Below the pieces are notes generated by a model. It was given only the letters and a program-made list of their open reading frames with translations, was not told the DNA's origin and did not search any database. Source: Phytobacter ursingii (GTDB taxonomy: Bacteria; Pseudomonadota; Gammaproteobacteria; Enterobacterales; Enterobacteriaceae). From it: a stretch of DNA of 64,000 bases. This document shows, piece by piece, positions 8,527-17,492 of this stretch (within the stretch, counting starts at the first letter, position 1; each line of letters begins with the position of its first letter). The stretch spans positions 124,001 to 188,000 of the forward strand of contig CABDWT010000018.1 of assembly GCA_901456055.1 (NCBI GenBank), written 5' to 3'. The translations under genes and the position numbers were made by a program.

Positions 8527-11500
8527 GATGCCTCCGCGCGCATCAACAGGACCTGATTGCCGACCCACACTTTGCCGCCTTCCACTTTGACCGGCCAGGC
8601 GCGGACCGCCGGTTCACCACTTTCCGCATAGCAGCCGTCACGCAGGCGGATACGCTGCTTGTAGAGCGGCGAAATCACCAGCGGCTCACCGTTAGTGTCG
8701 CCCAGGATCCCGCGCGACAGGACCTGAGCGTTGCTGCCTGGTTCGTGGTTATCAAGGGCATAAATGGCTTCGCCAAAGCGGAACAGCGCAATTTGCCGCT
8801 CGCCCAGCCGCGCGCCGATTCCCGCCTGTTCAGGAATCGCGGCAATATCACAGATAACCTGCCATGGCCGCCACGGCAACTGCCCCTCTGGCTGTTCCGC
8901 TGCCACAGCGAGCTGCGGCTGGTCACGAACAACCTCACGGTGAACGGTTTCATCCGGCGCGTCGCTGTTAACAAACGAGCGGAACAGCGCCAGCCGATCG
9001 GGATCGTTCAGCGTGGTCTGCCACTCGCACTGATAGCTGTCCACCACCCGCGCCATCTCGTCTTCCAGTTCACCCGCAATCCCCAGGCTGTCGTTCAAAA
9101 TGACCTCACGCAGATAATCGATGCCACCTTCCAGGTTATCCAGCCAGGTACTGGTGCGCTGCAGACGGTCGGCCGTGCGGATGTAGAACATCAGAAAACG
9201 GTCCACGGTGCGTATCAGCGTGGCTTCATCCAGGTCGCTGGCAAACAGATCCGCATGGCGCGGTTTCATGCCGCCATTGCCGCACACATAGAGATTCCAG
9301 CCTTTCTCGGTGGCAATCACCCCCACATCTTTGCCCTGCGCTTCCGCACATTCGCGTGTACATCCAGAGACCGCCATTTTGATCTTATGCGGCGCACGCA
9401 GCCCCTTGTAGCGATGCTCCAGGGTGACCGCCAGCCCGGTAGAATCCTGCACGCCATAGCGACACCAGGTCGAACCGACACAGGATTTCACCGTACGCAG
9501 CGACTTGCCGTAGGCATGCCCGGTTTCAAAGCCGGCATCCACCAATTCCTGCCAGATGGCCGGAAGCTGCTCCAGACGCGCGCCAAAGAGGTCGATACGC
9601 TGTCCGCCGGTGACTTTGCTGTAAAGCTGATAGCGTTTGGCTATCTGCCCGATGGCAATCAGGCCATCCGGCGTCACCTCTCCGGCAGGCATACGCGGCA
9701 CAATGGAATAGGTGCCGTCTTTCTGGATGTTGGCGAAATAACGGTCATTGGTATCCTGTAGCGGCAGGTGCGCCGGTTTGAGCAGATATTCATTCCAGCA
9801 GGAGGCGAGAATCGACCCGACCAGCGGCTTACATACTTCGCAGCCCTGCCCGTGACCATAACGGCCGATCAACTGTGCGAAAGTGCGAATATGATTGACG
9901 CGCACCAGATGATGGATCTCCTGGCGCGAGTACGGGAAGTGTTCGCAGATATCTTTTTTCACTTCCACACCCTGCGACGCCAGTTGGTGTTCCATGACCT
10001 GTTTGACCAGCGCGCTGCAACCGCCACAGCCGGTGGCCGCTTTGGTACAGCTTTTAATGCCCCCCATGTCGGTGGCCCCCGCACTGACCGCCTGGCAAAT
10101 ATCGCCCTTGCTGACGTTATGGCAGGAACAAATCTGCGCGCTGTCCGGCAATGCCGCCACGCCGAGCGCTTTGGGTGCGCTACCTGCAAGCGCAGGCAGA
10201 ATCAGGCTTTCCGGTTGCGCCGGCAGCGCCAGCCCGTTGAGCATGGTTTGCAGCAGCGTCGCATAGTCGCTGGCTTCTCCTACCAGTACACCGCCGAGTA
10301 GCTGTTTGCCGTCTTCGCTGACCACGATTTTTTTATAGACTTGTGCCGGGCCATCGGTCCACTGATAACTCAGGCATCCTGGCGTGCGTCCATGGGCATC
10401 ACCAAACGATGCCACGTCAACACCAAGCAATTTGAGTTTTGTGCTCATGTCCGCGCCGGTAAAGGCCGTCGCTTCGCCGCTGAGATGAGCGGCCACCACA
10501 CGCGCCATCTGATATCCTGGCGCCACCAGACCATAGACTTTGCCTTCCCACACCGCGCATTCGCCGATGGCGAAGATGTTTTCATCCGAGGTCTGGCATT
10601 GTTCATTAATGCTGATCCCGCCGCGTTCCCCCAGGCACAACGCCCCGCTGCGGGCAAGTGCATCCTGTGGGCGAATACCGGCGGAAAAGACCACCATGTC
10701 GGTCGTCAGACTCTCACCATCGGCAAAGTTGAGTGTGAGTGTGTCGTCATTCGCCACAATTTCCCGGGTCGCCTTGCTGGTATGAACCTGCACCCCCAGC
10801 GCGGTGATTTTCTTGCGTAGCATGGCGCCGCCCTGTTCATCGAGCTGAACGGCCATCAGCGCCGGGGCAAATTCCACCACGTGGGTTTCCAGCCCCAGCT
10901 GTTTTAATGCATTCGCCGCTTCGAGACCCAGCAGCCCGCCGCCAATCACGACACCGCGGGTGGCGCTTTTCGCGCGAGCGGCAATCTCGTCCAGGTCATC
11001 CAGGGTACGATAGACAAAACAGCCGCTGGCATCATGCCCCGGCACCGGCGGCACAAACGGGTATGAACCGGTCGCCAGCACCAGTTTGTCCCAACGCGTT
11101 TCATGCCCCAGCGCATCCCGCACCACCTGCACTGTGCGGTCGATAGCGGTAATGGTCTGATTGAGACGCAGCTCAATACCGTACCGGTCAAAAAAATCCC
11201 CTTCGACCATTGAGAGTGACTGCGCGCTGCACCCGGCAAAGTACTCCGATAAATGCACACGATCGTAGGCGGCATACTGCTCCGCGCCGAATACCACGAT
11301 GTGATAGGTCTCATGCAGGTTACGGCTCACGCACTGTTCTAGAAAATGGTGGCCGACCATACCGTGTCCGACCACAACCAGAGTAGGTTTTGTCATCTTT
11401 GGGATCCCGGCAGCCGCTGGCTGCGCTGTAAAGCTGTCGAAAAGCCAGTCCGCCTGCGGCGGTTCCGGCGTATGTAATCGTTCGGCGAGAGAGGCCGCGC

Positions 11501-12590
11501 TGGTGCAATCACCCAGCAACAGTGCGCCGCACAATCTGTTTTCCCGTATCACCAGGCGACGATAATGACCGCTGAGCGGATCGAAAGTGACCCAGATATC
11601 GTCGCCCTCGCGCCCCTGAACGTCCCCGGCGCTGAACAGGTCGATGCCTGTCACTTTCAGTCGCAGCCCGCCCTCTTGCCACTGAAAATCCGCCTCAGGC
11701 GTACCGAGCAGACGCGCTGCCAGAATGTCCGCCTGCTGTAAACAAGGGGCCACCAGCCCCCAGGTTTGCCCGGCGATTTCACAGCATTCACCGATGGCGC
11801 TCACCCCGGCGATCGCGCTGCGTAACTGCCCGTCCACGACGATTCCGCGCGCACAGGGAATACCACTGACCTCGGCAAGGGCTTTCGCCGGGCGAACCCC
11901 GGCGGTCATCACCACGCGGCCTGCCGACAATACGCGTCCGTTGGTCAGCGTGACGCTCTCGGGGGTAATGTGGCTGATGCTGGCAGACAGTTCGCAGTCA
12001 ATACCGCGATCGCGCAGATTCGCTGCCAGCAGTTCCCCGGCCTGGGCGTCAAGCTGTTGTTCCATCAGCCATTCGCCACGGTTAACCAGTGTGACGTTGT
12101 CACCATGACGGCGTAGCGCCGCAGCCGCCTCAACCCCCAGCACGCCACCGCCGAGGACTACAACCGGCCCGTCGCCTGCCAGAATGGCCTCCACATCGCT
12201 GATACGACGAAAGCCATGGACATGCGGTAAATCATGCCCCGGTACGGGCGGGATAAAGGGCGTCGACCCGGTAGCAAACACCAGCTCATCCCAGTCCAGC
12301 TCGCGTTGGGTGGTGATGACCCGGCGCGCCTGCACATCAACCTGGGTCACGGTTTCCCCCGTCAGCACCCTGATGCCGCGCGCCTTGTACCAGTGGGCGT
12401 CGTGCAGAATGGTGTCGCGGAACGTTTTCTCTGCCCCCAGCACCGGTGATAGCTGGATGCGGTTATAGGCATGTCCCGGCTCGTCGCCAATCATCGTGAT
12501 GGCATAGCGGTCGGGGGTCGATTCGCTGAGTTTTTCGACAAGGCGGGTGGCCGCCATGCCGTTGCCAATGATTAACAGTCGCAGGGTCAT
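8523..12590 (-). CDS. nasB: Fused NasC-NasB: nitrate reductase electron-transfer protein joined to NADH nitrite reductase
   Basis: One 1355-residue frame covering what K. oxytoca encodes as two genes. Residues 1-398 are a NasC-type FAD/NAD(P)H oxidoreductase (two dinucleotide folds, LLIIGNGMAATRLVE and VVVLGGGVLGVEAA) that feeds electrons to NasA. Residues 399-1355 (957 aa, the usual NasB length) start MTKPTLVVVGHGMVG and contain a second FAD/NADH module, a BFD [2Fe-2S] domain (CSCHNVSKGDI ... CTKAATGCGGC), the sirohaem/[4Fe-4S] nitrite-reductase domain (SCVGSTWCRYG and SGCTREC) and a NirD-like Rieske-fold tail without the Rieske Cys/His ligands. The start at 12590 has GGTGAG upstream. No stop separates the halves, though the ATG at 11396 could serve as an internal start. 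Confidence 0.9.
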   Translation of the reverse strand: MTLRLLIIGNGMAATRLVEKLSESTPDRYAITMIGDEPGHAYNRIQLSPVLGAEKTFRDTILHDAHWYKARGIRVLTGETVTQVDVQARRVITTQRELDWDELVFATGSTPFIPPVPGHDLPHVHGFRRISDVEAILAGDGPVVVLGGGVLGVEAAAALRRHGDNVTLVNRGEWLMEQQLDAQAGELLAANLRDRGIDCELSASISHITPESVTLTNGRVLSAGRVVMTAGVRPAKALAEVSGIPCARGIVVDGQLRSAIAGVSAIGECCEIAGQTWGLVAPCLQQADILAARLLGTPEADFQWQEGGLRLKVTGIDLFSAGDVQGREGDDIWVTFDPLSGHYRRLVIRENRLCGALLLGDCTSAASLAERLHTPEPPQADWLFDSFTAQPAAAGIPKMTKPTLVVVGHGMVGHHFLEQCVSRNLHETYHIVVFGAEQYAAYDRVHLSEYFAGCSAQSLSMVEGDFFDRYGIELRLNQTITAIDRTVQVVRDALGHETRWDKLVLATGSYPFVPPVPGHDASGCFVYRTLDDLDEIAARAKSATRGVVIGGGLLGLEAANALKQLGLETHVVEFAPALMAVQLDEQGGAMLRKKITALGVQVHTSKATREIVANDDTLTLNFADGESLTTDMVVFSAGIRPQDALARSGALCLGERGGISINEQCQTSDENIFAIGECAVWEGKVYGLVAPGYQMARVVAAHLSGEATAFTGADMSTKLKLLGVDVASFGDAHGRTPGCLSYQWTDGPAQVYKKIVVSEDGKQLLGGVLVGEASDYATLLQTMLNGLALPAQPESLILPALAGSAPKALGVAALPDSAQICSCHNVSKGDICQAVSAGATDMGGIKSCTKAATGCGGCSALVKQVMEHQLASQGVEVKKDICEHFPYSRQEIHHLVRVNHIRTFAQLIGRYGHGQGCEVCKPLVGSILASCWNEYLLKPAHLPLQDTNDRYFANIQKDGTYSIVPRMPAGEVTPDGLIAIGQIAKRYQLYSKVTGGQRIDLFGARLEQLPAIWQELVDAGFETGHAYGKSLRTVKSCVGSTWCRYGVQDSTGLAVTLEHRYKGLRAPHKIKMAVSGCTRECAEAQGKDVGVIATEKGWNLYVCGNGGMKPRHADLFASDLDEATLIRTVDRFLMFYIRTADRLQRTSTWLDNLEGGIDYLREVILNDSLGIAGELEDEMARVVDSYQCEWQTTLNDPDRLALFRSFVNSDAPDETVHREVVRDQPQLAVAAEQPEGQLPWRPWQVICDIAAIPEQAGIGARLGERQIALFRFGEAIYALDNHEPGSNAQVLSRGILGDTNGEPLVISPLYKQRIRLRDGCYAESGEPAVRAWPVKVEGGKVWVGNQVLLMRAEAS

Positions 12591-12600
12591 TTCACTCACC

Positions 12601-13395
12601 TCAGGCCGCCTTCGGCTGTTTTTCATAGAGGAAATGGAGGATCTGCTGGCGCAGATGGTGATAACGGCTGTCTTCTGCCAGCTGTACCCGGTTACGCGGA
12701 CGCGGCAGATTAACGTCAAGGATTTCTCCGACGTTCGCCGCCGGGCCGTTGGTCATCATCAGCACCCGGTCAGAGAGCAACACCGCCTCATCCACATCAT
12801 GGGTAATCAGTACGATGGTGGTGTTAAGCGACTGCTGGATCTGCATGACTGCATCCTGCAGGTGCGCGCGGGTTAATGCATCAAGGGCGCCGAACGGCTC
12901 ATCCATCAGCAGTACTCTGGGTTTCATCGCCAGCGCACGGGCGATACCGACACGTTGCTTCATCCCACCGGAGATCTCTCCTGGACGTTTATGCAGGGCG
13001 TGGCCCATCTGTACGCGCTCCAGATTGTGCTCAATCCACTCGCGGCGTTCCGCTTTGTGCATGGTGCGACGGAACACCTGATCCACCGCCAGCGCCACGT
13101 TGTCAAAACAGGTCAGCCACGGCAATAAAGAGTGGTTCTGGAACACGACTGCGCGTTCGGGTCCTGGCCCGGCGATTTCCCGGTTATCACACAGCAAACC
13201 GCCTTCGGTGGGGAGCGTGATACCGGCAATCAGGTTAAGTAAGGTCGATTTCCCACAGCCTGAATGGCCAATCAGGCTGACCGTTTCCCCTTCATGAATA
13301 TCGAAAGAGACATTTTGCAACGCCACAAACTCGCCGCCAGCAGTGGAAAAACGCTGGCTCACCGCCTGCACCTGAATAATCGGTTTTTGACTCAT
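12601..13395 (-). CDS. nasD: Nitrate ABC transporter ATPase NasD
   Basis: ATP-hydrolysing subunit of the nitrate/nitrite uptake transporter NasFED. The 264-residue protein has Walker A GHSGCGKST (about 43-51), the signature ISGGMKQR, Walker B VLLMDEPFGALD and the switch His in LITHDVDEA, arranged as in the NrtD/SsuB group. One base separates its ATG from the nasE stop (TAAGATG), and ten bases separate its stop from nasCB, so translation is probably coupled through the operon. Confidence 0.95.
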   Translation of the reverse strand: MSQKPIIQVQAVSQRFSTAGGEFVALQNVSFDIHEGETVSLIGHSGCGKSTLLNLIAGITLPTEGGLLCDNREIAGPGPERAVVFQNHSLLPWLTCFDNVALAVDQVFRRTMHKAERREWIEHNLERVQMGHALHKRPGEISGGMKQRVGIARALAMKPRVLLMDEPFGALDALTRAHLQDAVMQIQQSLNTTIVLITHDVDEAVLLSDRVLMMTNGPAANVGEILDVNLPRPRNRVQLAEDSRYHHLRQQILHFLYEKQPKAA

Positions 13396-13396
13396 C

Positions 13397-14278
13397 TTAT
13401 TTCTCCTGCCAGCTAAAACGACGTGCTATCAGCATCAGCCCCTGCTCAAGCAGCAGACCAACGACACCAATGATGACAATGGCGATTAAAATGTTTTCCA
13501 CATTGAGGTTGTTCCATTCGTTCCAGATCCAGAAACCGATCCCCAGACCGCCGGTGAGCATTTCGGCCGCGACAATCACCAGCCAGGCGATGCCGATCGA
13601 TAAACGCACGCCAGTGAGCACGGCGGGCAATACCGCCGGGAACAAAATTCGGCGCATGACCGTCCATTCGGATAATTGCAGAACGCGGGCCACGTTGAGA
13701 TAATCTTGCGGGATGCGGCGTACCCCTTCCGCGGTGTTAATAACCATCGGCCAGATAGAACAGATGAAAATGGTCCAGCTTGATGCCGGTTCCGCTTTCT
13801 GGAAAAGCAGCAGACCAATCGGCAGCCAGGCCAACGGGCTAACCGGGCGCAGCAGCGCAATCAGCGGGTTAAACATCCGCGCCAGAAAGATAAAGCGGCC
13901 AATCATAAAACCGAGCGGGATCCCCACCAGCGCGGCCAGACCAAACCCGATGGCGACGCGTTGCAATGACGCCAGTACATTCCAGCCGATCCCCATGTCA
14001 TTAGGCCCATCCTGATAGAACGGGTCCGCAAACAATGTCATTGCCGAATCCAGCGTGCTGAGCGGCGTCGGAAAGCCTTTGCTGTTGATGGCCGCCAGTT
14101 CCCAGGCAATAAGCAGCAGCCCAAGCCCCAGTAGCGCGGGCACCACACGTTCGGCTACCGCGCGCGTTTTGCGCGACAGGGCCGGCTTGCGGGTGCGGAC
14201 TTTCACCGGTGGCAGCGTAATCACTTCACCCGGCGAAGACGGTGGTATAACGCGCTGTGTGTTCTGTTGATGTTTCAT
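13397..14278 (-). CDS. nasE: Nitrate ABC transporter permease NasE
   Basis: Inner-membrane permease of the nitrate/nitrite importer. The protein (293 aa from the ATG at 14278) has a proline-rich cytoplasmic N-terminus, then six or so hydrophobic segments and the EAA-loop type coupling helix (about 180-210, GVRRIPQDYLNVARVLQLSE). The chosen ATG lies one base after the nasF stop; an upstream in-frame ATG would sit inside nasF. It belongs to the NrtB/SsuC/TauC permease family, and the context fixes nitrate as the substrate. Confidence 0.95.
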   Translation of the reverse strand: MKHQQNTQRVIPPSSPGEVITLPPVKVRTRKPALSRKTRAVAERVVPALLGLGLLLIAWELAAINSKGFPTPLSTLDSAMTLFADPFYQDGPNDMGIGWNVLASLQRVAIGFGLAALVGIPLGFMIGRFIFLARMFNPLIALLRPVSPLAWLPIGLLLFQKAEPASSWTIFICSIWPMVINTAEGVRRIPQDYLNVARVLQLSEWTVMRRILFPAVLPAVLTGVRLSIGIAWLVIVAAEMLTGGLGIGFWIWNEWNNLNVENILIAIVIIGVVGLLLEQGLMLIARRFSWQEK

Positions 14279-14279
14279 A

Positions 14280-15539
14280 TCAGGCCCCTGTTCGTTGAAT
14301 GTCGAAGTGTCTGGCGTAGAGCTCCGGGTCGGTACCGTCCCAGCGAGTGCCATCCATCAGCGTGCTGGTTCGCATGGTCTGCGCAGGCGACGTAATTCCC
14401 CCGATAGCCGTGGCGGCGTCTTTCCAGATATCGATACGGTTAATGCGGCTGGCGATGGCGGCATAATCCGGGGCGCTTTTCAGCAGGCCCCAGCGGCGGA
14501 ACTGGGTTAAAAACCACATGCCGTCGGAGTGCCACGGGTAGCTCACCTGGCCCTCATTGAAGAAGCGGATAGCGTGCGCGTCCTGCCAGCGTTTGCCCGC
14601 ACCGTTGTCGTATTCACCGAGCATGCGCCCGGTCAGATACTGCTCTTTGGTGTTGAGCCACGCCCGACGCGAAAGAATGCGTGCGGTTTCACGGCGATTA
14701 TCATCGGATGCGTCAATCCAGCGAGCCGCTTCCATCACCGCACAGACCAGCGCACGGGCGGTATGCGGGTTTTGTTCGACCCATGCGCGGCGCGTGCCGA
14801 GAATTTTTTCCGGATGATCCGGCCACACGGACTGGCTGGTCGCAGCGGTAAATCCGATGCGGTCATTAATGGCGCGGGCGTTCCACGGTTCACCCACGCA
14901 AAAACCGACCATGTTGCCGATCCGCATGTTCATCACCATTTGCGGCGGCGGCACGACCACCGTGCGAATGTCGGTAAAGGGGTTGATGCCCGCGCTCGCC
15001 AGCCAGTAATAGAGCCACATGGCGTGAGTGCCGGTCGGGAAGGTATGGGCAAAGGTGTAGGTCCCGGGGGCGCTCTGCCCTATCAGTTTTTTCAGGCTCT
15101 CGCCATCGGTGACGCCTTTATCCAGCAGGTCGCTGGAAAGGGTGATCCCCTGACCGTTCTGGTTAAGCGTCATCAGGTTAGCCATCGACTGAGTTTTCCC
15201 GGCGATACCAAGCTCCAGGCCATACAGCAAACCATAAAGCACATGCGCGGCGTCCAGTTCGCCAGACACCAGTTTGTCGCGCACCGCCGCCCAACTGGCC
15301 TCTTTGGTGGGCACCAGGGTAATGCCGTATTTTTTATCGAACCCTTTCAGGGCCGCAATGACCAGTGGCGCGCAATCGGTCAGCGGAATAAACCCGACGC
15401 GAACGGTGGTCTGTTCCGGTTTGTCGGAACCCGCCGCCCACGCGGCCTGCATCAGGCCGGGCATCAGCATCGCACCGCCCAGTGCTGCCCCTGCCTGTAG
15501 AAAACGCCTGCGCGTTAATGAAACCGATGAATCGCCCAT
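14280..15539 (-). CDS. nasF: Nitrate-binding protein NasF (Tat-exported)
   Basis: Periplasmic nitrate/nitrite-binding component of NasFED, NrtA/CmpA family, 419 residues. The start at 15539 has GGGAGTGG upstream and gives a twin-arginine signal (SLTRRRFLQAGAALGG, then a hydrophobic stretch to AWAA), indicating export through Tat in folded form. The longer in-frame extension upstream would run through the leader terminator and is rejected. It is the first structural gene after an attenuated leader, so its expression should need both nitrogen limitation and nitrate or nitrite. Confidence 0.95.
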   Translation of the reverse strand: MGDSSVSLTRRRFLQAGAALGGAMLMPGLMQAAWAAGSDKPEQTTVRVGFIPLTDCAPLVIAALKGFDKKYGITLVPTKEASWAAVRDKLVSGELDAAHVLYGLLYGLELGIAGKTQSMANLMTLNQNGQGITLSSDLLDKGVTDGESLKKLIGQSAPGTYTFAHTFPTGTHAMWLYYWLASAGINPFTDIRTVVVPPPQMVMNMRIGNMVGFCVGEPWNARAINDRIGFTAATSQSVWPDHPEKILGTRRAWVEQNPHTARALVCAVMEAARWIDASDDNRRETARILSRRAWLNTKEQYLTGRMLGEYDNGAGKRWQDAHAIRFFNEGQVSYPWHSDGMWFLTQFRRWGLLKSAPDYAAIASRINRIDIWKDAATAIGGITSPAQTMRTSTLMDGTRWDGTDPELYARHFDIQRTGA

Positions 15540-15554
15540 ATCCACTCCCGAAGC

Positions 15555-15595
15555 AAAAAAAAAGCGCCCGTTGATGCTTTCGCACCAATGGACGC
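15555..15595 (-). terminator. Intrinsic terminator (attenuator) in the nasF leader
   Basis: On the minus strand a 14-bp stem with one mismatch (15595-15564), closed by a GAAA tetraloop, is followed by nine T residues (15563-15555). It sits between the promoter and nasF, 16 bases before the start codon, so transcripts would stop here unless NasR acts. Its 5' arm overlaps the second hexaloop hairpin, making the two structures mutually exclusive. Confidence 0.9.
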
Positions 15596-15630
15596 CTTTA
15601 TCCGTAGGGTCAGTGAACCGCCGTTGGTTC
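15590..15630 (-). promoter_or_regulatory. Two-hairpin ANTAR (NasR) antiterminator RNA
   Basis: On the minus strand hairpin P1 is GAACC-AACGGC-GGTTC (15630-15615) and hairpin P2 is GGAT-AAAGGC-GTCC (15603-15590). Both have six-base loops with A at position 1 and G at position 4, the pattern known for ANTAR-domain targets. The 3' arm of P2 uses GTCC, which is also in the 5' arm of the terminator, so NasR binding to P1/P2 would prevent terminator folding. The match to the known tandem-hairpin model is my reading of the bases. Confidence 0.82.
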
Positions 15631-15666
15631 CCCGCCACTCTTGTTGTCACTTACACTTGATAACAA

Positions 15667-15682
15667 TGCAACCCGCATGCCA
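15667..15682 (-). promoter_or_regulatory. Sigma54 (-24/-12) promoter of the nas operon
   Basis: Minus-strand TGGCATGCGGGTTGCA differs by one base from the consensus TGGCACG-N4-TTGCA, keeping the invariant GG and GC. The predicted start site is near 15656, giving a leader of about 117 nt. RpoN dependence agrees with NtrC control of the K. oxytoca nas operon. Confidence 0.88.
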
Positions 15683-15732
15683 GGTCACAAGCCGCTGTTT
15701 TTCTCACTTTTCAGCCGTTTTGTCGTTTTTTT

Positions 15733-15771
15733 CGCACTGCGCATGTGCAAGAAATGCCCGTCCAATGTGCA
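15733..15771 (-). promoter_or_regulatory. Tandem NtrC-binding sites upstream of nasF
   Basis: Two dyads of the form TGCAC-N7-GTGCA are present: TGCACATGCGCAGTGCG (15749-15733) and TGCACATTGGACGGGCA (15771-15755), each with one mismatch. Their centres are 22 bp apart, two helical turns, and lie near -85 and -107 from the inferred sigma54 start. This is the usual arrangement for an NtrC enhancer. Confidence 0.75.
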
Positions 15772-15772
15772 A

Positions 15773-16963
15773 CTACTCCTTAGGTGTTAGAGGCCATAAC
15801 GCGCGCACCGTGAGTAGCGCGCGGGCGATTTCAACCATGCGCTGGTTCTTGTCCATGGCCATTTTGCGCAGACATTGCCAGGCCTGCTCTTCGCTCATAT
15901 TCTGGTGATTCATCAGGATGTTTTTCGCTTTATCAATCAGCGTACGTTCCTCCAGGGAGTCCTGTAACGACGCCAGTTGCGCACTGAGCTGCTCCAGTTC
16001 ACGGGCCTGCTGTCGCACCAGAGGTAAGAGTTGTCTATCGAGCCGCCCGGAAAGGCGATCGTCCGCCGTATCATCAATCCAGGTATTGAGGTTTACGTCG
16101 TCTTCTTCCAGCATGGCCGCCGTCGTATGCATCAGTTCATTGATCAGCACCTCTTCCAGTGCCCGCAGATGCTCCAGCCGCTGGGTTTGCAGCGCAAACC
16201 AGCGTAGCGCCCCTTCTCCGCCATCTGCAGGCGGCACGCGGGTGCAGGCCTGGCGACGAAGCTGTTCAATCTCCAGCCCGGCGGTGCATTCGCGGGCAAA
16301 TATCGCACTGACATCAGGCGCCGCGAGCGACAGAAAGGCTTCAAAACAGGGTTGCTGCCCGTCAATACGGTCCACCAGCGACTGGCGCAGCGCATCGCTA
16401 AACGCCGCCTGGGTAAACCCAATCGCCCCCAGCGCGCGCTCTTGCCCCACCAGCTCTTTTCCCTGCATAAAGCTGTAGAGCGCCACCAGATGTTTAACGA
16501 TTCTGGGATCATCAACGCTGTCGTTAAGCTGCGGGATAATACTCAACAGATGGCTAATGGTGCGGCTGAATTGCGCCATCGCCTGCTCTGCCGTAATACG
16601 CTGGGTTTTTATTTGTTCACGTAATTGCGGAAGTTGTTCCAGACACCCGACAGCGGCGGCAATACGGTGGCATAATGCGCTACTGGCGAGTGGCCTGAGC
16701 GTGGCAAGCAAAGGTAAAAACGGGGTGATGTTCTCATCGGCAAGCGCGCTGCTGGCACGACATTCCAGCGCATAAAGTTGCCCTTTTGAACACAGCCAGA
16801 TATTTGATGCTCCGCGCTCGCACTGCAGCATATGGGTCAGATGGCTGATTTTTCCCGCCAGCACGCCAAGCTGCGCGAGCTGGTGAAGCTGCTGTTTCTG
16901 GACCTGACGCGCGTAGCGAAACCAGTCGGTGGCGTCGGGTGTCGCATCAGTATAATTATTCAT
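15773..16963 (-). CDS. nasR: NasR, nitrate/nitrite-responsive transcription antiterminator
   Basis: RNA-binding positive regulator of the nas operon. The 396-residue protein has an N-terminal NIT domain (about 50-310) that senses nitrate and nitrite and a C-terminal ANTAR domain (about 335-390, LQDSLEERTLIDKAKNILMN ... AWQCLRKMAMD) that binds hexaloop hairpins. The start at 16963 follows CGGAGAG; the long upstream extension lacks homology and would cross ychN's promoter. nasR ends two bases before the distal NtrC-like dyad, so the regulator, its enhancer and its RNA target are contiguous. It is divergent from ychN. Confidence 0.95.
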   Translation of the reverse strand: MNNYTDATPDATDWFRYARQVQKQQLHQLAQLGVLAGKISHLTHMLQCERGASNIWLCSKGQLYALECRASSALADENITPFLPLLATLRPLASSALCHRIAAAVGCLEQLPQLREQIKTQRITAEQAMAQFSRTISHLLSIIPQLNDSVDDPRIVKHLVALYSFMQGKELVGQERALGAIGFTQAAFSDALRQSLVDRIDGQQPCFEAFLSLAAPDVSAIFARECTAGLEIEQLRRQACTRVPPADGGEGALRWFALQTQRLEHLRALEEVLINELMHTTAAMLEEDDVNLNTWIDDTADDRLSGRLDRQLLPLVRQQARELEQLSAQLASLQDSLEERTLIDKAKNILMNHQNMSEEQAWQCLRKMAMDKNQRMVEIARALLTVRALWPLTPKE

Positions 16964-17030
16964 GCTTACTCTCCGTGGCTGTCTGCTGGGGAGTAATAAG
17001 CAATAACCATGCCCTATCGAAGGAGTGAAG

Positions 17031-17384
17031 ATGCAAAAGATTGTGATTGTCGCCAACGGCGCGGCGTATGGCAGTGAATCCTTATTTAACAGTCTGCGTC
17101 TGGCTATCGCCCTGCGCGAGCAGGAAGCCGACCTCGATTTACGCCTCTTTTTAATGTCCGATGCGGTGACCGCCGGGCTGCGTGGGCAAAAACCTGCCGA
17201 GGGGTACAACATTCAGCAAATGCTGGAAATCCTTACCGCGCAAAACGTACCGGTCAAGCTGTGCAAAACCTGCACCGACGGCCGGGGTATCACAACGCTG
17301 CCATTAGTGGATGGCGTCGCCATTGGTACGCTGGTGGAGCTGGCACAATGGACCCTGGCGGCTGACAAGGTTTTAATGTTCTAA
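17031..17384 (+). CDS. ychN: YchN, DsrE/DsrF-like protein
   Basis: A 117-residue cytoplasmic protein of the DsrE/F/H sulfur-relay fold, known as a homohexamer in E. coli with undefined function. The sequence (MQKIVIVANGAAYGSE ..., conserved KLCKTCTDGRG with two cysteines) is almost the E. coli protein. The ATG at 17031 has AAGGAGTGA directly upstream and is chosen over the ATG six bases earlier. In E. coli ychN lies beside ychO; here the PEBP gene and the nas cluster separate the two. Confidence 0.95.
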   Translation: MQKIVIVANGAAYGSESLFNSLRLAIALREQEADLDLRLFLMSDAVTAGLRGQKPAEGYNIQQMLEILTAQNVPVKLCKTCTDGRGITTLPLVDGVAIGTLVELAQWTLAADKVLMF

Positions 17385-17492
17385 TCGTGATCGGCCTTTA
17401 ATACTTTTTTCTTATGGATGCCCCTCCGGCATCAAGTTTGCCTGCTGTGCTGCCGATAGGCATTAAAGACAACACAGCAGGTACTCATATAT

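Noticed and set aside
8745-9761. Long plus-strand open frame (338 codons) opposite nasB
   Set aside because: It is exactly antisense to the sirohaem and NirD-like regions of NasB, shows no family motif, and reflects the high GC third-position bias.
14529-15500. Plus-strand open frame of 323 codons opposite nasF
   Set aside because: Antisense shadow of a well-supported Tat-exported binding protein; no ribosome site or motifs.
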